This document shows, piece by piece, positions 1-8,711 of a DNA stretch of 37,102 nt. The translations under genes were made by a program, and so were the position numbers. This DNA is from Planctomycetaceae bacterium (GTDB lineage Bacteria; Planctomycetota; Phycisphaerae; Phycisphaerales; SM1A02): assembly GCA_947480055.1 (NCBI GenBank), contig CANKBX010000006.1, positions 1-37,102 of the forward strand. Reading direction: 5' to 3'. Each line of letters opens with the position of its first letter. The stretch's first letter is position 1. Below the pieces are notes generated by a model. That model was not told where the DNA came from. It did no database searches and worked only from the letters and a program-made list of their open reading frames with translations.

Positions 1-477
1 AACAACCGGCCATTTCGCATGATCGCAAATCTGCCGTATCAAGCGGCCACTCCGCTGATCGCCATTTTGCTCAATGACTTTCCAAATTGCATGGGAATGC
101 ATGTCACCATTCAGCGCGAAGTTGCGCAGCGGCTGAATGCCGCGCCCGACACCAGCGAGATGGGCTTGCTCAGCGTAATGGCGCAATTTTACGCGCGCAT
201 AAACATGGTCGCCGAAATTCGACCTGGAAGTTTTTGGCCCGAGCCGGAAGTCACCAGTTCTATTATTGAGCTTGCGCCGCATCAACCGCGCCCCGCGCTG
301 CCCGAGCACCTTCATGCGCTGTTGGAGTGCGCCTTTCAGCATCGACGCAAACAGTTGGGTTCCAGCCTTGCGACTCACTTTCAATTACCGCCAGACTTTG
401 ACCGCACGCGTCGCCCTGAAACTCTTTCATTGCAAGAGTGGATCACCCTGGCCAACTTTCAAATCGCCGGCAAGTGA
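1..477 (+). CDS. rsmA: 16S rRNA (adenine1518/1519-N6)-dimethyltransferase, C-terminal part
   Basis: This is the 3' part of a reading frame that is already open at base 1; its start lies outside the window. RsmA/KsgA dimethylates two adjacent adenines in the 3' end hairpin of 16S rRNA using S-adenosylmethionine. The first residues include NLPYQAATPLI, which matches the NLPY catalytic motif (motif IV) of this family, followed by the usual C-terminal portion: IQREVAQRLNA, a proline-rich VTSSIIEL-like strand and the FQHRRKQLGSSL segment typical of the RNA-binding end. The N-terminal SAM-binding motif is missing only because the window begins inside the gene. It is convergent with the anti-sigma-like gene on the other strand, with a 48-base gap in which no convincing terminator was seen. 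Identification is firm from motifs. Confidence 0.9.
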   Translation, partial: NNRPFRMIANLPYQAATPLIAILLNDFPNCMGMHVTIQREVAQRLNAAPDTSEMGLLSVMAQFYARINMVAEIRPGSFWPEPEVTSSIIELAPHQPRPALPEHLHALLECAFQHRRKQLGSSLATHFQLPPDFDRTRRPETLSLQEWITLANFQIAGK

Positions 478-525
478 TTGAATAATTACATCCGCCGGTA
501 TACGCCGCACAATCCCAGCGCTGAT

Positions 526-954
526 TTATTGCGCGGGATCCGGTCCGTTTTTATATTTCATGCGAATCATGTTGCCTGGCGCAACATGCTCAACCTCGCT
601 CATGTACGCGCGCATCAACATCAAGCCGCGGCCCGAAGGAATTTCTAAATTTTCCTCCGCGGTGGGATCGGGCACGCCCGCGGGATCAAATCCAACGCCT
701 TCATCTTGGATTTTAAACTCCGCGCTTTCGCCGTCAATTTTGCAATGAAACTGAACCACCTTGCCTGGCTCACTACGGTTGCCGTGGCGAAACGCGTTCA
801 CGATCGACTCTTCCAAACACAAGCGAATCGCGAATTGCGCGAAATCCGTGTAGCCATTCTGAATCAAAGCCAATGCAACGCCCTCTTGCACCTTCTGCAG
901 ATCAGTGCGAAGGTCCGTGAGCGTTTTATTTTGAATGTATGGTTCGCTTCTCAA
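526..954 (-). CDS. Serine kinase / anti-sigma factor, RsbW/SpoIIAB-like HATPase
   Basis: A 142-residue stand-alone GHKL (HATPase_c_2) domain. The N box reads EESIVNAFRHGN, the G1 box DEGVGFD and the G2 box GRGLMLM, so the ATP and magnesium site looks intact. In this family the protein binds a sigma factor or other client and phosphorylates a STAS antagonist on serine, so that client binding is controlled by partner switching. Its probable partner is the STAS gene just upstream on the same strand, about 30 bases away. No sigma factor or PP2C phosphatase gene lies next to them, so the client and the phosphatase must be encoded elsewhere. The secretin gene further upstream points the same way and may share the transcript. 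The domain call is secure; the role as anti-sigma factor rather than another switch kinase is inferred. Confidence 0.85.
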   Translation of the reverse strand: MRSEPYIQNKTLTDLRTDLQKVQEGVALALIQNGYTDFAQFAIRLCLEESIVNAFRHGNRSEPGKVVQFHCKIDGESAEFKIQDEGVGFDPAGVPDPTAEENLEIPSGRGLMLMRAYMSEVEHVAPGNMIRMKYKNGPDPAQ

Positions 955-984
955 CTGGATTGATCCACGAGATGCAGAATGCGA

Positions 985-1344
985 TCACTTAAAATTTTTC
1001 ATGGCGGATTCCGAAGTGTCCGCAATTTGAAACATTTTATTCAACTTGGTGATCTTGAATATTTCAAAGATGGGCTTGGAGATATCGCTCAAGTAAAGTT
1101 GGCCATTCTTCACGCGCACTCGATTGTGGCACGTGATCAGCACACCAAGCGCGGCCGATGACAAATGGTCCACTCCATTGAATGAAATCAACACCTTTGG
1201 CTGGGCAACGCCATCAATCACCGCCACAATTTCCTTGCCAATCTGATGGATCACAACTTCATCAATGATACTTTTCTGCATGAACGTGATTTTTTTCACG
1301 CCAGCTTCATCTGAAATATTAAGGACGCTTGTTGGGTTGCTCAT
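985..1344 (-). CDS. STAS-domain anti-sigma factor antagonist-like protein
   Basis: A 119-residue single STAS domain (RsbV/SpoIIAA fold). Recognisable elements are the central VLISFNGVDHLSSAALGVLI strand-helix segment and the C-terminal helix IFEIFKITKLNKMFQI, which corresponds to the familiar LxxVFxLTxLxxxF pattern. Such proteins bind an RsbW-like kinase when unphosphorylated and release its client. By eye the motif DSSG-LG of classical antagonists is replaced by SSAA-LG, which would put alanine at the usual phospho-acceptor position and leave only the preceding serine. This is discussed as a finding. The gene lies 52 bases downstream of the secretin gene and 30 bases upstream of the RsbW-like gene, so the three are probably cotranscribed. 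Confidence 0.85.
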   Translation of the reverse strand: MSNPTSVLNISDEAGVKKITFMQKSIIDEVVIHQIGKEIVAVIDGVAQPKVLISFNGVDHLSSAALGVLITCHNRVRVKNGQLYLSDISKPIFEIFKITKLNKMFQIADTSESAMKNFK

Positions 1345-1396
1345 GATGACTCCGTTTGTAAGAAAGACCTGAGAGACGCGGTGGATTCAAATCCGA

Positions 1397-4300
1397 TCAC
1401 ATGCCCGCGTCGCCATTGGCTCCGTTTAATTGATTGCGCAGACCTGGAAAGAGAACGTCTTCGGTTTCTTGTTGAATCAAAATTTCTGGCCGAAGCATCA
1501 TCAACAAAGTTTGTTCAGTCTTGTTGTTGATTCGATTGGTGAAGAAACGGTTCACAACAGGAATCTTGCTCAACACTGGAACGCCAACTTCCACTTCGTA
1601 GTCACTGGTCAAACGCTGTCCGCCAAGCACTCCTGTTCCTTTGTCTGGAACGGTGATCGTGGTTCCAATGGAAGTATTCAAATACTTTGGCGTTTGGAAT
1701 GTATTGGTGGATGTTGTGCCGATTGGAATTTGACTTCCGCCCGCCACTGATTGCTGGAATTGAACGGTGTCAAATGTGACTGGTCCTTGCAGGGAAAAGT
1801 TCACGTTCAAAGTGACGTATCTGCGATCCGCGCTGATCACGCCTTGCAAGCCAAGCGCAAAACCCTCGGAAATTGTGCTGATAATTGGGGTTCCAGTAAC
1901 GCCCTGTGTTTGGGGTTGCGTATAACCAGAAACATAGGAGGTAGTGTTCTGTACTGTGATGAACGAAATCTGACCATTCTGCATGGTCAATCGTGGCGAT
2001 GTCAGAAGAACATTTCGCTGATCCGCTTGTGTCGCGCGAACCAACAAATCCACCTGCACATCGTCCAAGAACGTCATACCAACAGTCATGGCTGGATTCA
2101 GCAACGCTGTCGCGCCGAACGCACCCTTGATACCTGCGGCACCAAGTGCGTTCACAAGCGGCAAGCCTTCTTGCTGAACGTTGACCGCGGACAATCCGTT
2201 GCTGACGGAACCGTTGGCATATGTGTCGCCATTTTTGACCACTCCAACTGGTACACCAACGGGCTGCGTTCGATAGCCAATTTCTCCTGGAGTTGCATTC
2301 GGCAAGCCAATTGCCTGTCCTGTAGCCACAGCATTCGTTGGAGCAAGAGAGTTGCCCGATGTGCCACCCACGCCGCCAAATACAACCGGGTTCTTCATCA
2401 TGCCAGTCCTAGCATCACTCGCCGAGGTCTGGGCGTTATTTTGAAAGAAGAAATCACGCAAATTAAAGTTGGGATCCGCAGCTCTGGCATTTTCATATTG
2501 AGCGTTGTTGGTGTTGAAATACATGTCAAAGTCCAAGCCAATTTGCTCAAACCAATCACTATCGATCTTTAATACTCGAACTTCAATGTTGATTTGCAAC
2601 GCAAGATCCGCGCGAATTTGCTGCAATAAATCAGCAATGTTTCTGTGCGTGTCTGGCCGAGCCGTAATGATCAACTTGGTGTCGAAGGGCTCCATGCTGG
2701 CACCCAAATTCCATGCGTCAGGATCAACGGTTTTCTGAATGAGATCTTTAATAAATTGAACGCGTCCTGCGGATCCATCGGCAGTGATAAATGGAGTCAA
2801 TGGGAAAGTTCCACCCGTAACACCGCCACCGCCACCGCCACCGCCGCCACCACCGCCGCCACTACCGCCGCCACTACCGCCGCCACTACCGCCGCCGCCA
2901 CCGCCACCGCCACTCGAGGAAAGGGTTGGAACCGTAACGGTATCTGGGTACTTAAACACCAAATCAGTGAGGTCATACACACGTGGCCGCTTTGCTTCTG
3001 GCAGAGCCTGAAGAGCCGTGAACGTGGTCACTGCAACTTGTCCATTCATGATTTCAGAAACAGCTCGTCCGCTGTCCGAACTTGGATTACCAACTTGCTC
3101 CAAGATACGACCAAGCATGACGCGCGCGCTTACGGTCGCCTTTTCCAACAGAATGCCTTCGGTTTCTTGGGTGATATCAATTTCGCCCAGAGCTTTCCAA
3201 TTCACGTACATCGGAATCTTGGTGATCTGTTGCCAGAACGCAAGAATCTCGCTCAATTTCTGATTTGAGGTTGTCTCAGGAAATGGAAACTGCTGATCAA
3301 ACTGCTTTGCGATGCTGGCATCTTCAGGCGTTCTTGCCCAACCAGCCGGCGCGAATTTTTCGTTATCCAAAGACAATCTTGGCCAATCTTCTGGATAAGT
3401 AATCATTGCATTGGTGCTCTTTGGGCCATCTCCCGCAAGATTGATCTTGGGTGGAATTGTGGCCTGCATGTCTTGCAACTGCATTTGACCAAACGCCGCA
3501 TTGCGTTGACGCTGCGCATCGGACCATTGTCGATACATCTTTGTGCTTTCAAGCACGTCGCGCAGGGCGAGCGCCGCTGGATTGGTTGGATCCATGAACA
3601 AGATCTGGTCAATCACTTGCAACGCTTCGTCGTACTTTAATTCCATCTGCAACTGGCGAACCCGCATCAGCATTTCACTGATCGTGGCAAGTCGTTTTTG
3701 TTGCGCCATGCGTTGCGCGTCGCTTGAGGACTTTTGCGCGTCGGCACGTTGCTTGGATTGATCAAGCGCTTGCCCCACAATTCGCGATTCATTGATCTGA
3801 TCAATCAATCCGCCAACACGGGCGTTCATTGCATCAAATTCGCTCGCAGGAATGATGGACTGATCGCGATCCAATAATTGCTTGGCGGTGCTCGCATCCA
3901 TATTTGCGCCGGCATAATCGCCACGATTCAATTTCTCATTGGCGCTGAAAAAACTATTTTCAAAATTCACGCGGAGACTTTCGCGCCGAACCGTCATCTC
4001 GTCGCCAACTTTGTCCAACAAACTTCCACTGCGTTGATCGAGTTGAATTTGAGCCGTTTGCAAGCCATTTCTAGCTTCGGCATTTGCGGGATTAGCGCTT
4101 AGAACCGTGGTCCATGCGTCAATCGCCGTGCGCCACTGCGAGGCGGCCATTGCGGTACGCGCTTTCGTGAGTGCTTGCGCTGGATTTGTTCCGCCTGCGA
4201 GTGATGGCGGCGTGGCTGGCTGACTAGAAGATGAATTTAAAATATCGTCTGAAGTATTTGGATTTGATTCAGTGTTTGCATCCGCACCTTGTGGAAATTC

Positions 4301-4828
4301 TTGAGGAGTTCCTGCGGCGTTCTGCATTTCTGGCAATTCTTCAGACATCTCAATTGGCTCTTCGACTCCTGAAGAAGTCCCGGCCGCATTTGCTGGATCT
4401 GGCTCGGATTGATTTGGTTCGACAACAGGCGTTACCGTTGGATCTGGCTCGGCGATTGGCGCTGGTTCTGATTGCGGAATTGGTGCAACTACTGGTACCG
4501 AAACTGGCGCTGGATCAGATGGATTTGGGTCCGTCACGGGCTCGGCGATTGGCGCGGGCTCGGCAGTTGGGTCCGTCACGGGCTCCGCGGTTGGCGCGGG
4601 CTCTGATGCTGGCGCTGGCTCAGAAGTTCCACGTTTTCCTGGAGCAGTTGGATTTCGCGGAGTCTCTGTTGGTGGCGGCTCAATCGGATCGTCTTGCGCG
4701 GCGGCAACTTGCGTGGATCCGTTGGTGAGCAATGGAAGCACCGGGGCCCAAGCCAGCAGTGCGGCTCCCGCGAATAGATAGAAATTCATTGCGCGGAAAT
4801 ATTTGGATTCCGTAATTGGTCGAGACAT
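1397..4828 (-). CDS. Type II/III-type secretin (GspD family) with long low-complexity linkers
   Basis: A 1143-residue outer-membrane channel subunit. The ATG at 4828 is preferred because GGAG lies nine bases upstream and it is followed directly by a signal-like hydrophobic stretch (about residues 15-42); the frame stays open to a GTG at 4990, but that extension has no signal character. After the signal comes a Pro/Ala/Glu-rich region with imperfect 14-residue repeats (about residues 50-155), a TPR-like segment with AMAASQWRTAIDAW, a helical region, a polyglycine linker (about 639-670), an N-domain (IEVRVLKIDSDWFEQIGLDFD-like, first half seen clearly) and a C-terminal secretin domain ending in VPVLSKIPVVNRFF and LMMLRPEILIQ. 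The secretin signature is clear. No other type II secretion or pilus gene is nearby, so the machine it serves is unknown. Downstream genes encode a STAS/anti-sigma pair. Confidence 0.88.
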   Translation of the reverse strand: MSRPITESKYFRAMNFYLFAGAALLAWAPVLPLLTNGSTQVAAAQDDPIEPPPTETPRNPTAPGKRGTSEPAPASEPAPTAEPVTDPTAEPAPIAEPVTDPNPSDPAPVSVPVVAPIPQSEPAPIAEPDPTVTPVVEPNQSEPDPANAAGTSSGVEEPIEMSEELPEMQNAAGTPQEFPQGADANTESNPNTSDDILNSSSSQPATPPSLAGGTNPAQALTKARTAMAASQWRTAIDAWTTVLSANPANAEARNGLQTAQIQLDQRSGSLLDKVGDEMTVRRESLRVNFENSFFSANEKLNRGDYAGANMDASTAKQLLDRDQSIIPASEFDAMNARVGGLIDQINESRIVGQALDQSKQRADAQKSSSDAQRMAQQKRLATISEMLMRVRQLQMELKYDEALQVIDQILFMDPTNPAALALRDVLESTKMYRQWSDAQRQRNAAFGQMQLQDMQATIPPKINLAGDGPKSTNAMITYPEDWPRLSLDNEKFAPAGWARTPEDASIAKQFDQQFPFPETTSNQKLSEILAFWQQITKIPMYVNWKALGEIDITQETEGILLEKATVSARVMLGRILEQVGNPSSDSGRAVSEIMNGQVAVTTFTALQALPEAKRPRVYDLTDLVFKYPDTVTVPTLSSSGGGGGGGGSGGGSGGGSGGGGGGGGGGGGGVTGGTFPLTPFITADGSAGRVQFIKDLIQKTVDPDAWNLGASMEPFDTKLIITARPDTHRNIADLLQQIRADLALQINIEVRVLKIDSDWFEQIGLDFDMYFNTNNAQYENARAADPNFNLRDFFFQNNAQTSASDARTGMMKNPVVFGGVGGTSGNSLAPTNAVATGQAIGLPNATPGEIGYRTQPVGVPVGVVKNGDTYANGSVSNGLSAVNVQQEGLPLVNALGAAGIKGAFGATALLNPAMTVGMTFLDDVQVDLLVRATQADQRNVLLTSPRLTMQNGQISFITVQNTTSYVSGYTQPQTQGVTGTPIISTISEGFALGLQGVISADRRYVTLNVNFSLQGPVTFDTVQFQQSVAGGSQIPIGTTSTNTFQTPKYLNTSIGTTITVPDKGTGVLGGQRLTSDYEVEVGVPVLSKIPVVNRFFTNRINNKTEQTLLMMLRPEILIQQETEDVLFPGLRNQLNGANGDAGM
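2819..2914. repeat. GCC/CCA-type trinucleotide tract encoding polyglycine in the secretin
   Basis: A nearly pure run of glycine codons, read on the minus strand, interrupted by serines at regular spacing. The plus-strand text shows three consecutive 12-base units of ccgccgccacta type within a longer gcc/acc repeat. It separates the N-terminal region of the secretin from the membrane-embedded part. Such tracts are prone to slippage, so length may vary between strains or assemblies. The opposite strand reads as polyproline, which produces a spurious open frame that was not annotated. Confidence 0.85.
4525..4603. repeat. Two direct 37-base copies, period 42, in the Pro/Ala-rich part of the secretin
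   Basis: Copies at 4525-4561 and 4567-4603 begin ttgggtccgtcacgggctc and differ at two positions. They encode successive 14-residue blocks of the type EPAP(T/I)AEPVTDP. More degenerate relatives continue to about 4440. The pattern shows recent tandem duplication inside a predicted disordered periplasmic linker. Confidence 0.75.
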
Positions 4829-4840
4829 CTTGTAGGGCTC

Positions 4841-4856
4841 CGAGCGTTCGTGCTCG
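4841..4856 (-). promoter_or_regulatory. Small inverted repeat in the secretin leader
   Basis: CGAGC and GCTCG arms (five base pairs, six-base loop) lie immediately upstream of the GGAG that precedes the preferred secretin start at 4828. In the mRNA this would form a short hairpin touching the ribosome-binding site, or it could be a weak operator. The match is short enough to occur by chance. The rest of the 237-base divergent gap to carA (4829-5065) shows no strong promoter match that I can defend, though promoters for both genes must lie there. Confidence 0.25.
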
Positions 4857-5065
4857 CTAGTTCTTGATATAGGTGTGTGGAGAAAGAAATTAGAGGGTCG
4901 TAAAAAATCGTTTCGGAGAACCCAACCACACGGTTCCTTACAAGTAGAAGAAGTTACCTGCCGCCCCAAAAACCCGCAACACGTCAGCACGCTCTTGGGA
5001 CCTGTTTGGAATTGTGGATAAACGCCTAGATTTGATTACGCGTCCGCATCGCTACACTCGCATTT

Positions 5066-6292
5066 ATGGCGCAAGAACCCCATCAAACTGCTCGGTTGGC
5101 ATTGGAAGATGGAACAGTCTTTCACGGCAGTGGGTTTGGTGCTTGTTCGCCCTCCAATATGGCCCTTGGCGAGGTGGTTTTCACAACGGCCATGTGTGGT
5201 TATCAAGAGGCGCTGAGCGACCCAAGTTTTTCGGGGCAAATTCTGGTCATGACTCCAACGGAAATTGGCAACTACGGTGTCAACGAGGAGGATGTTGAAA
5301 GCGGCAAGCCGCAAGTCGCAGGGTTTGTCATTCGCGAACTTTCTGGGAGGCGTTCCAATTACCGCGCCACGCAAAATTTAAGCGAGTGGTTGGCGGCGCA
5401 CGGCGTGCCTGGGATTTTTGGAATTGACACCCGCGCGCTTGTTCGCAAGTTGCGCACTCAAGGCGCGCTGCGCGGCGTGATCAGTGGTGATCCGAAATTG
5501 AGCGATGAGCAACTTATGGCCAAGGCAAAATCAATTCCTTCAATGGCTGGACAAAATTTGGCGGCGTGCGTGAGTCCCAAGTCGCAAGGAACATGGACGC
5601 AAACTCTTGGCGCATGGGCCGACGCCAGTGATGATGGAAAATCTAGTGGCGCGAAAAGATTCAAAGTGGCGGCGTTGGATTGTGGCGCCAAGCGGAATAT
5701 TTATCGACATCTTGCGCAGCGTGGATGCGAAGTACTCACGTTGCCGCACAACGCAAGCGCGGCCGATATTCGCGCGCTGAAGCCTGACGGACTTTTCATT
5801 TCAAACGGTCCAGGCGACCCCGCCGCCGTCGCGGCCACCGTGGCTACTTTGCGTGAAATTGCGGGAGAAATACCCACTTTTGGCATTTGTCTTGGGCACC
5901 AATTGTTGGCGTTAAGTTTGGGCGCGACAACTTGGAAACTCAAGTTTGGCCATCGCGGCGCGAATCAACCGGTGCGAAATATATTGACGGGGCGCGTGGA
6001 AATCACAAGTCAAAATCATGGATTCTGCGTTGATGAAGATTCACTGCGCGCGGTTGGCGGCGAGCCCACGCACATTCATTTAAACGACGCAACGTTGGCG
6101 GGATTTCGCCACACGACCAAACCAATTTTCTGCGTGCAGTACCACCCAGAGGCAAGCCCCGGTCCGCACGAGTCGGCGTATTTGTTCGACTGCTTCATTG
6201 ACATCATGCGCACGCGCGCGCCAGTGACGGCTCAACAAATGGAAACGCACCAATCAGCGTCCGCTCGCGTTGCCGCGGCGGCCACGGCGTAA
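5066..6292 (+). CDS. carA: Carbamoyl-phosphate synthase small (glutaminase) subunit
   Basis: CarA hydrolyses glutamine and channels ammonia to CarB to make carbamoyl phosphate for pyrimidine and arginine synthesis in the cytoplasm. The 408-residue product has the N-terminal small-subunit domain (ARLALEDGTVFHGSGFGA) and a C-terminal class I glutamine amidotransferase domain: the oxyanion segment SNGPGDPAAV, the nucleophile Cys275 in FGICLGHQLLALSLGA, and the His360/Glu362 pair in QYHPEASPGPHES. The length is a little over the usual 370-390 because of an Ala-rich tail after the last conserved block. carB is not adjacent; pyrB, which uses the product, is 25 kb away on the other strand. The frame ends ten bases before the preferred priA start, so the two may be cotranscribed. 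Confidence 0.95.
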   Translation: MAQEPHQTARLALEDGTVFHGSGFGACSPSNMALGEVVFTTAMCGYQEALSDPSFSGQILVMTPTEIGNYGVNEEDVESGKPQVAGFVIRELSGRRSNYRATQNLSEWLAAHGVPGIFGIDTRALVRKLRTQGALRGVISGDPKLSDEQLMAKAKSIPSMAGQNLAACVSPKSQGTWTQTLGAWADASDDGKSSGAKRFKVAALDCGAKRNIYRHLAQRGCEVLTLPHNASAADIRALKPDGLFISNGPGDPAAVAATVATLREIAGEIPTFGICLGHQLLALSLGATTWKLKFGHRGANQPVRNILTGRVEITSQNHGFCVDEDSLRAVGGEPTHIHLNDATLAGFRHTTKPIFCVQYHPEASPGPHESAYLFDCFIDIMRTRAPVTAQQMETHQSASARVAAAATA

Positions 6293-6302
6293 GCGGCGCA
6301 GC

Positions 6303-8711
6303 ATGCGCGGCCTTTACGACGAACCTGTTTGCAAACACATTCTTGTGGCCGTGGAGCGCGGGGTGGATCGCTATCCAGATGGCTTGACCTACGGCGTGCC
6401 GCGGTCGCTGATTCACGTTGGCGTTGGCCATCGGGTAAGAGTTCCACTGGGCCGTGGCGACTCGTCCACATTCGGCTGGGTGGTGAAAGAAATTCCGCCA
6501 GAGCAAGCCGCTTCCATTACCCCGGAGCGCATGAAGTCAATTATTTCCATAGAGGACACCGCCCCGCTGCCCACGCAAATTGTTGAATTAGCCCGCTGGA
6601 TTAGCGTGTATTACTGCTGCCCACTAGGGGTTGCTCTTGCGGGAGTGCTGCCGGCGGCGGTTAAAAATGCCATTGGCCGGGTGGAAACCACTTGGATTGA
6701 TCAGACTGAATTAGGCGTGGGCGCGCTCACTACGCCTAGCGGCAATGCGAAGCGGAACAAAAATTTGGACGCGGCTTCAGACGAAGGAGACGGGGCTGGA
6801 AAAATTTCATCTGCCCCGCCAAAACCAATTCGACTTTCCGTGGCGCATAAAAGAATTTTGCAAGTGCTACGCGATACGCCGCCGGAACTTCGACCGATTG
6901 AGTCGCGTGAACTTTTAAAGAAGGCCGCGGTGGCAACGCGCGCTCCGTTAACGGCGCTTATGAAGGTCGGGTTTGTCAGCGCGACGAAACGTTCCGGCGT
7001 GGAGGCCGCATCGCTCACTCCAGAAAACGCGCCACGCGATTTTTCCAAAGACCGCCCCGCTTTGACAGCGTCGCAAAGCGCGGCGGTGAATTCCATTCAC
7101 GCCACAAGCTCCTCTGGTTTTTCACAGCATCTTTTATTCGGCGTCACGGGCAGTGGAAAAACAGAGGTGTATTTACAACTGATAGAATTGTGCAGAAACA
7201 CGGGCAAAACTGCCATTTTACTGGTTCCGGAAATTTCTCTCACTCCGCAAACCACGGCGCGCGTGTTGCGCAGGTTTCCAAATGACCGCGTCGCTATTTT
7301 GCATTCGGGTCTCACGGCGGCGCAGCGCAATCAACAATGGACCATGGTGGCGCGCGGCCAGGCTAAAATAATTGTCGGCGCGCGCAGCGCTATCTTCGCG
7401 CCGGTTCCAGATGGCGAGCTTGGCTTGATCATGGTCGACGAGGAGCATGATTCATCTGGTTACAAACAAGATCAAGCGCCGCGCTACCATGGACGCGATG
7501 TGGCTATTCGCCGCGCGCAAATGTCGGCGTGTCCGGTGGTGCTTGGCAGCGCAACACCCAGTTTGGAAAGTTGGTTCAACGCAACCGAGCGCGGCATCAG
7601 CACGCTGCATCGCCTGCCAGAGCGTGCGCCTGGGTTGGTCACGCCCACCGTGGAAATCATTGATTTTTCCCAAGATATGAAGCACTTTCGCGACAAGCGC
7701 GTGCACTTGCTTGGAGCGCGCTTGGCGGATCGCTTGGCGTATGTGATTGAAAATGGTGGACAAGCGCTGATGCTTTTAAATCGCCGCGGATACGCCAACT
7801 GGATTTCCTGCGCGGCTCGTTGCGGTTGGATGATGCGCTGTCAACATTGCGACACGGGAATGATTTGCCACGCTGGACCGCGTTCACGATTTGTGCGTTG
7901 CCATCATTGCTTAACCGAGCAACTTCTTCCGCAAACATGTCCGTCATGCAAAATGGGCGTGACCGTATTTGGTTTGGGAACGCAACGCGTGGAGGAAGAA
8001 TTGGCGCATGTGCACCCCGCGCTTGCGAAAGCTGGCGCGGTGTTGCGGGTGGATGGCGACACCATGCAGAACAGCCACGACATTTATCAAGCGCTCGCGC
8101 GCTTCGCTTCGGGTGAGGCGAAAGTTTTGGTTGGCACGCAAATCATCGCAAAAGGCCTTGATTATCCCAATGTTCGACTTGTTGGCGTGGTCAACGCCGA
8201 CACGGCGATCAACTTGCCTGACTTCCGCGCGGCGGAAAGAACCTTTCAACTTGTCAGCCAAGTGGCGGGCCGTTGTGGCCGTGGCGCTGGCGTGGCGCAG
8301 GCGATCGTGCAAACATTTCAACCCGACGCGCTTCCCATTCGCTTGGCGGCGTCCCACCAATTTGAGGAGTTCGCAAAACAAGAACTTGCCTCGCGCAAAC
8401 AATTTGACTTGCCTCCATATCGGCGCATGGCGCGCATTGTTGTGCGACATGAAACTCTTGCGAGCGCGCAAAATATTGTTTCGGAAATCCGCCGCGCGCT
8501 TGAACAATTGCCGGAAGCCGCGGGGGCGAATTTTCGTGGGCCATTGCCCTGTCCCATCGCGCGTATTGCCGATCGCTTTCGAATTCAACTTGAAATTCTG
8601 GCAAGCGACGCCAACGCATTGCAACGCCTTATCGCCGCGGCTCGAAATCGGGCCATCTTTCCAAGCGGCGAACTCTGCGCCGTGGATATTGATCCAGTCG
8701 CGTTGCTCTAA
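6303..8711 (+). CDS. priA: Primosomal protein N' (replication restart DNA helicase)
   Basis: PriA recognises stalled forks and reloads the replicative helicase. The 802-residue product has an N-terminal DNA-binding domain, the Walker A motif GVTGSGKTEVY (about residues 279-289), the DEEH box in VDEEHDSSGYKQ (about 378-390), eight cysteines of the zinc-binding insert (about 500-550), and the helicase motifs GTQIIAKGLDYPNV and QVAGRCGRG (about 615-660). The ATG at 6303 was chosen; an in-frame TTG at 6270 would overlap carA by 23 bases and adds only basic residues. Neither start has a clear Shine-Dalgarno sequence. Two small departures are seen: the first cysteine pair is spaced CX3C, and the usual alanine in the AGRAGRG box is cysteine. 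Both look compatible with function. Confidence 0.93.
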   Translation: MRGLYDEPVCKHILVAVERGVDRYPDGLTYGVPRSLIHVGVGHRVRVPLGRGDSSTFGWVVKEIPPEQAASITPERMKSIISIEDTAPLPTQIVELARWISVYYCCPLGVALAGVLPAAVKNAIGRVETTWIDQTELGVGALTTPSGNAKRNKNLDAASDEGDGAGKISSAPPKPIRLSVAHKRILQVLRDTPPELRPIESRELLKKAAVATRAPLTALMKVGFVSATKRSGVEAASLTPENAPRDFSKDRPALTASQSAAVNSIHATSSSGFSQHLLFGVTGSGKTEVYLQLIELCRNTGKTAILLVPEISLTPQTTARVLRRFPNDRVAILHSGLTAAQRNQQWTMVARGQAKIIVGARSAIFAPVPDGELGLIMVDEEHDSSGYKQDQAPRYHGRDVAIRRAQMSACPVVLGSATPSLESWFNATERGISTLHRLPERAPGLVTPTVEIIDFSQDMKHFRDKRVHLLGARLADRLAYVIENGGQALMLLNRRGYANWISCAARCGWMMRCQHCDTGMICHAGPRSRFVRCHHCLTEQLLPQTCPSCKMGVTVFGLGTQRVEEELAHVHPALAKAGAVLRVDGDTMQNSHDIYQALARFASGEAKVLVGTQIIAKGLDYPNVRLVGVVNADTAINLPDFRAAERTFQLVSQVAGRCGRGAGVAQAIVQTFQPDALPIRLAASHQFEEFAKQELASRKQFDLPPYRRMARIVVRHETLASAQNIVSEIRRALEQLPEAAGANFRGPLPCPIARIADRFRIQLEILASDANALQRLIAAARNRAIFPSGELCAVDIDPVALL

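Noticed and set aside
1751-2572. A 273-codon plus-strand frame opposite the secretin
   Set aside because: The secretin frame carries family motifs here; the antisense translation has no recognisable motif and an unusual composition.
2784-3011. Polyproline-rich frame opposite the glycine tract
   Set aside because: It is the antisense of a GGN repeat; low-complexity repeats stay open in several frames.
4829-4990. Upstream extension of the secretin to a GTG at 4990
   Set aside because: The extra 54 residues lack signal-peptide features and bury the signal sequence; GGAG precedes the ATG at 4828 at good spacing.
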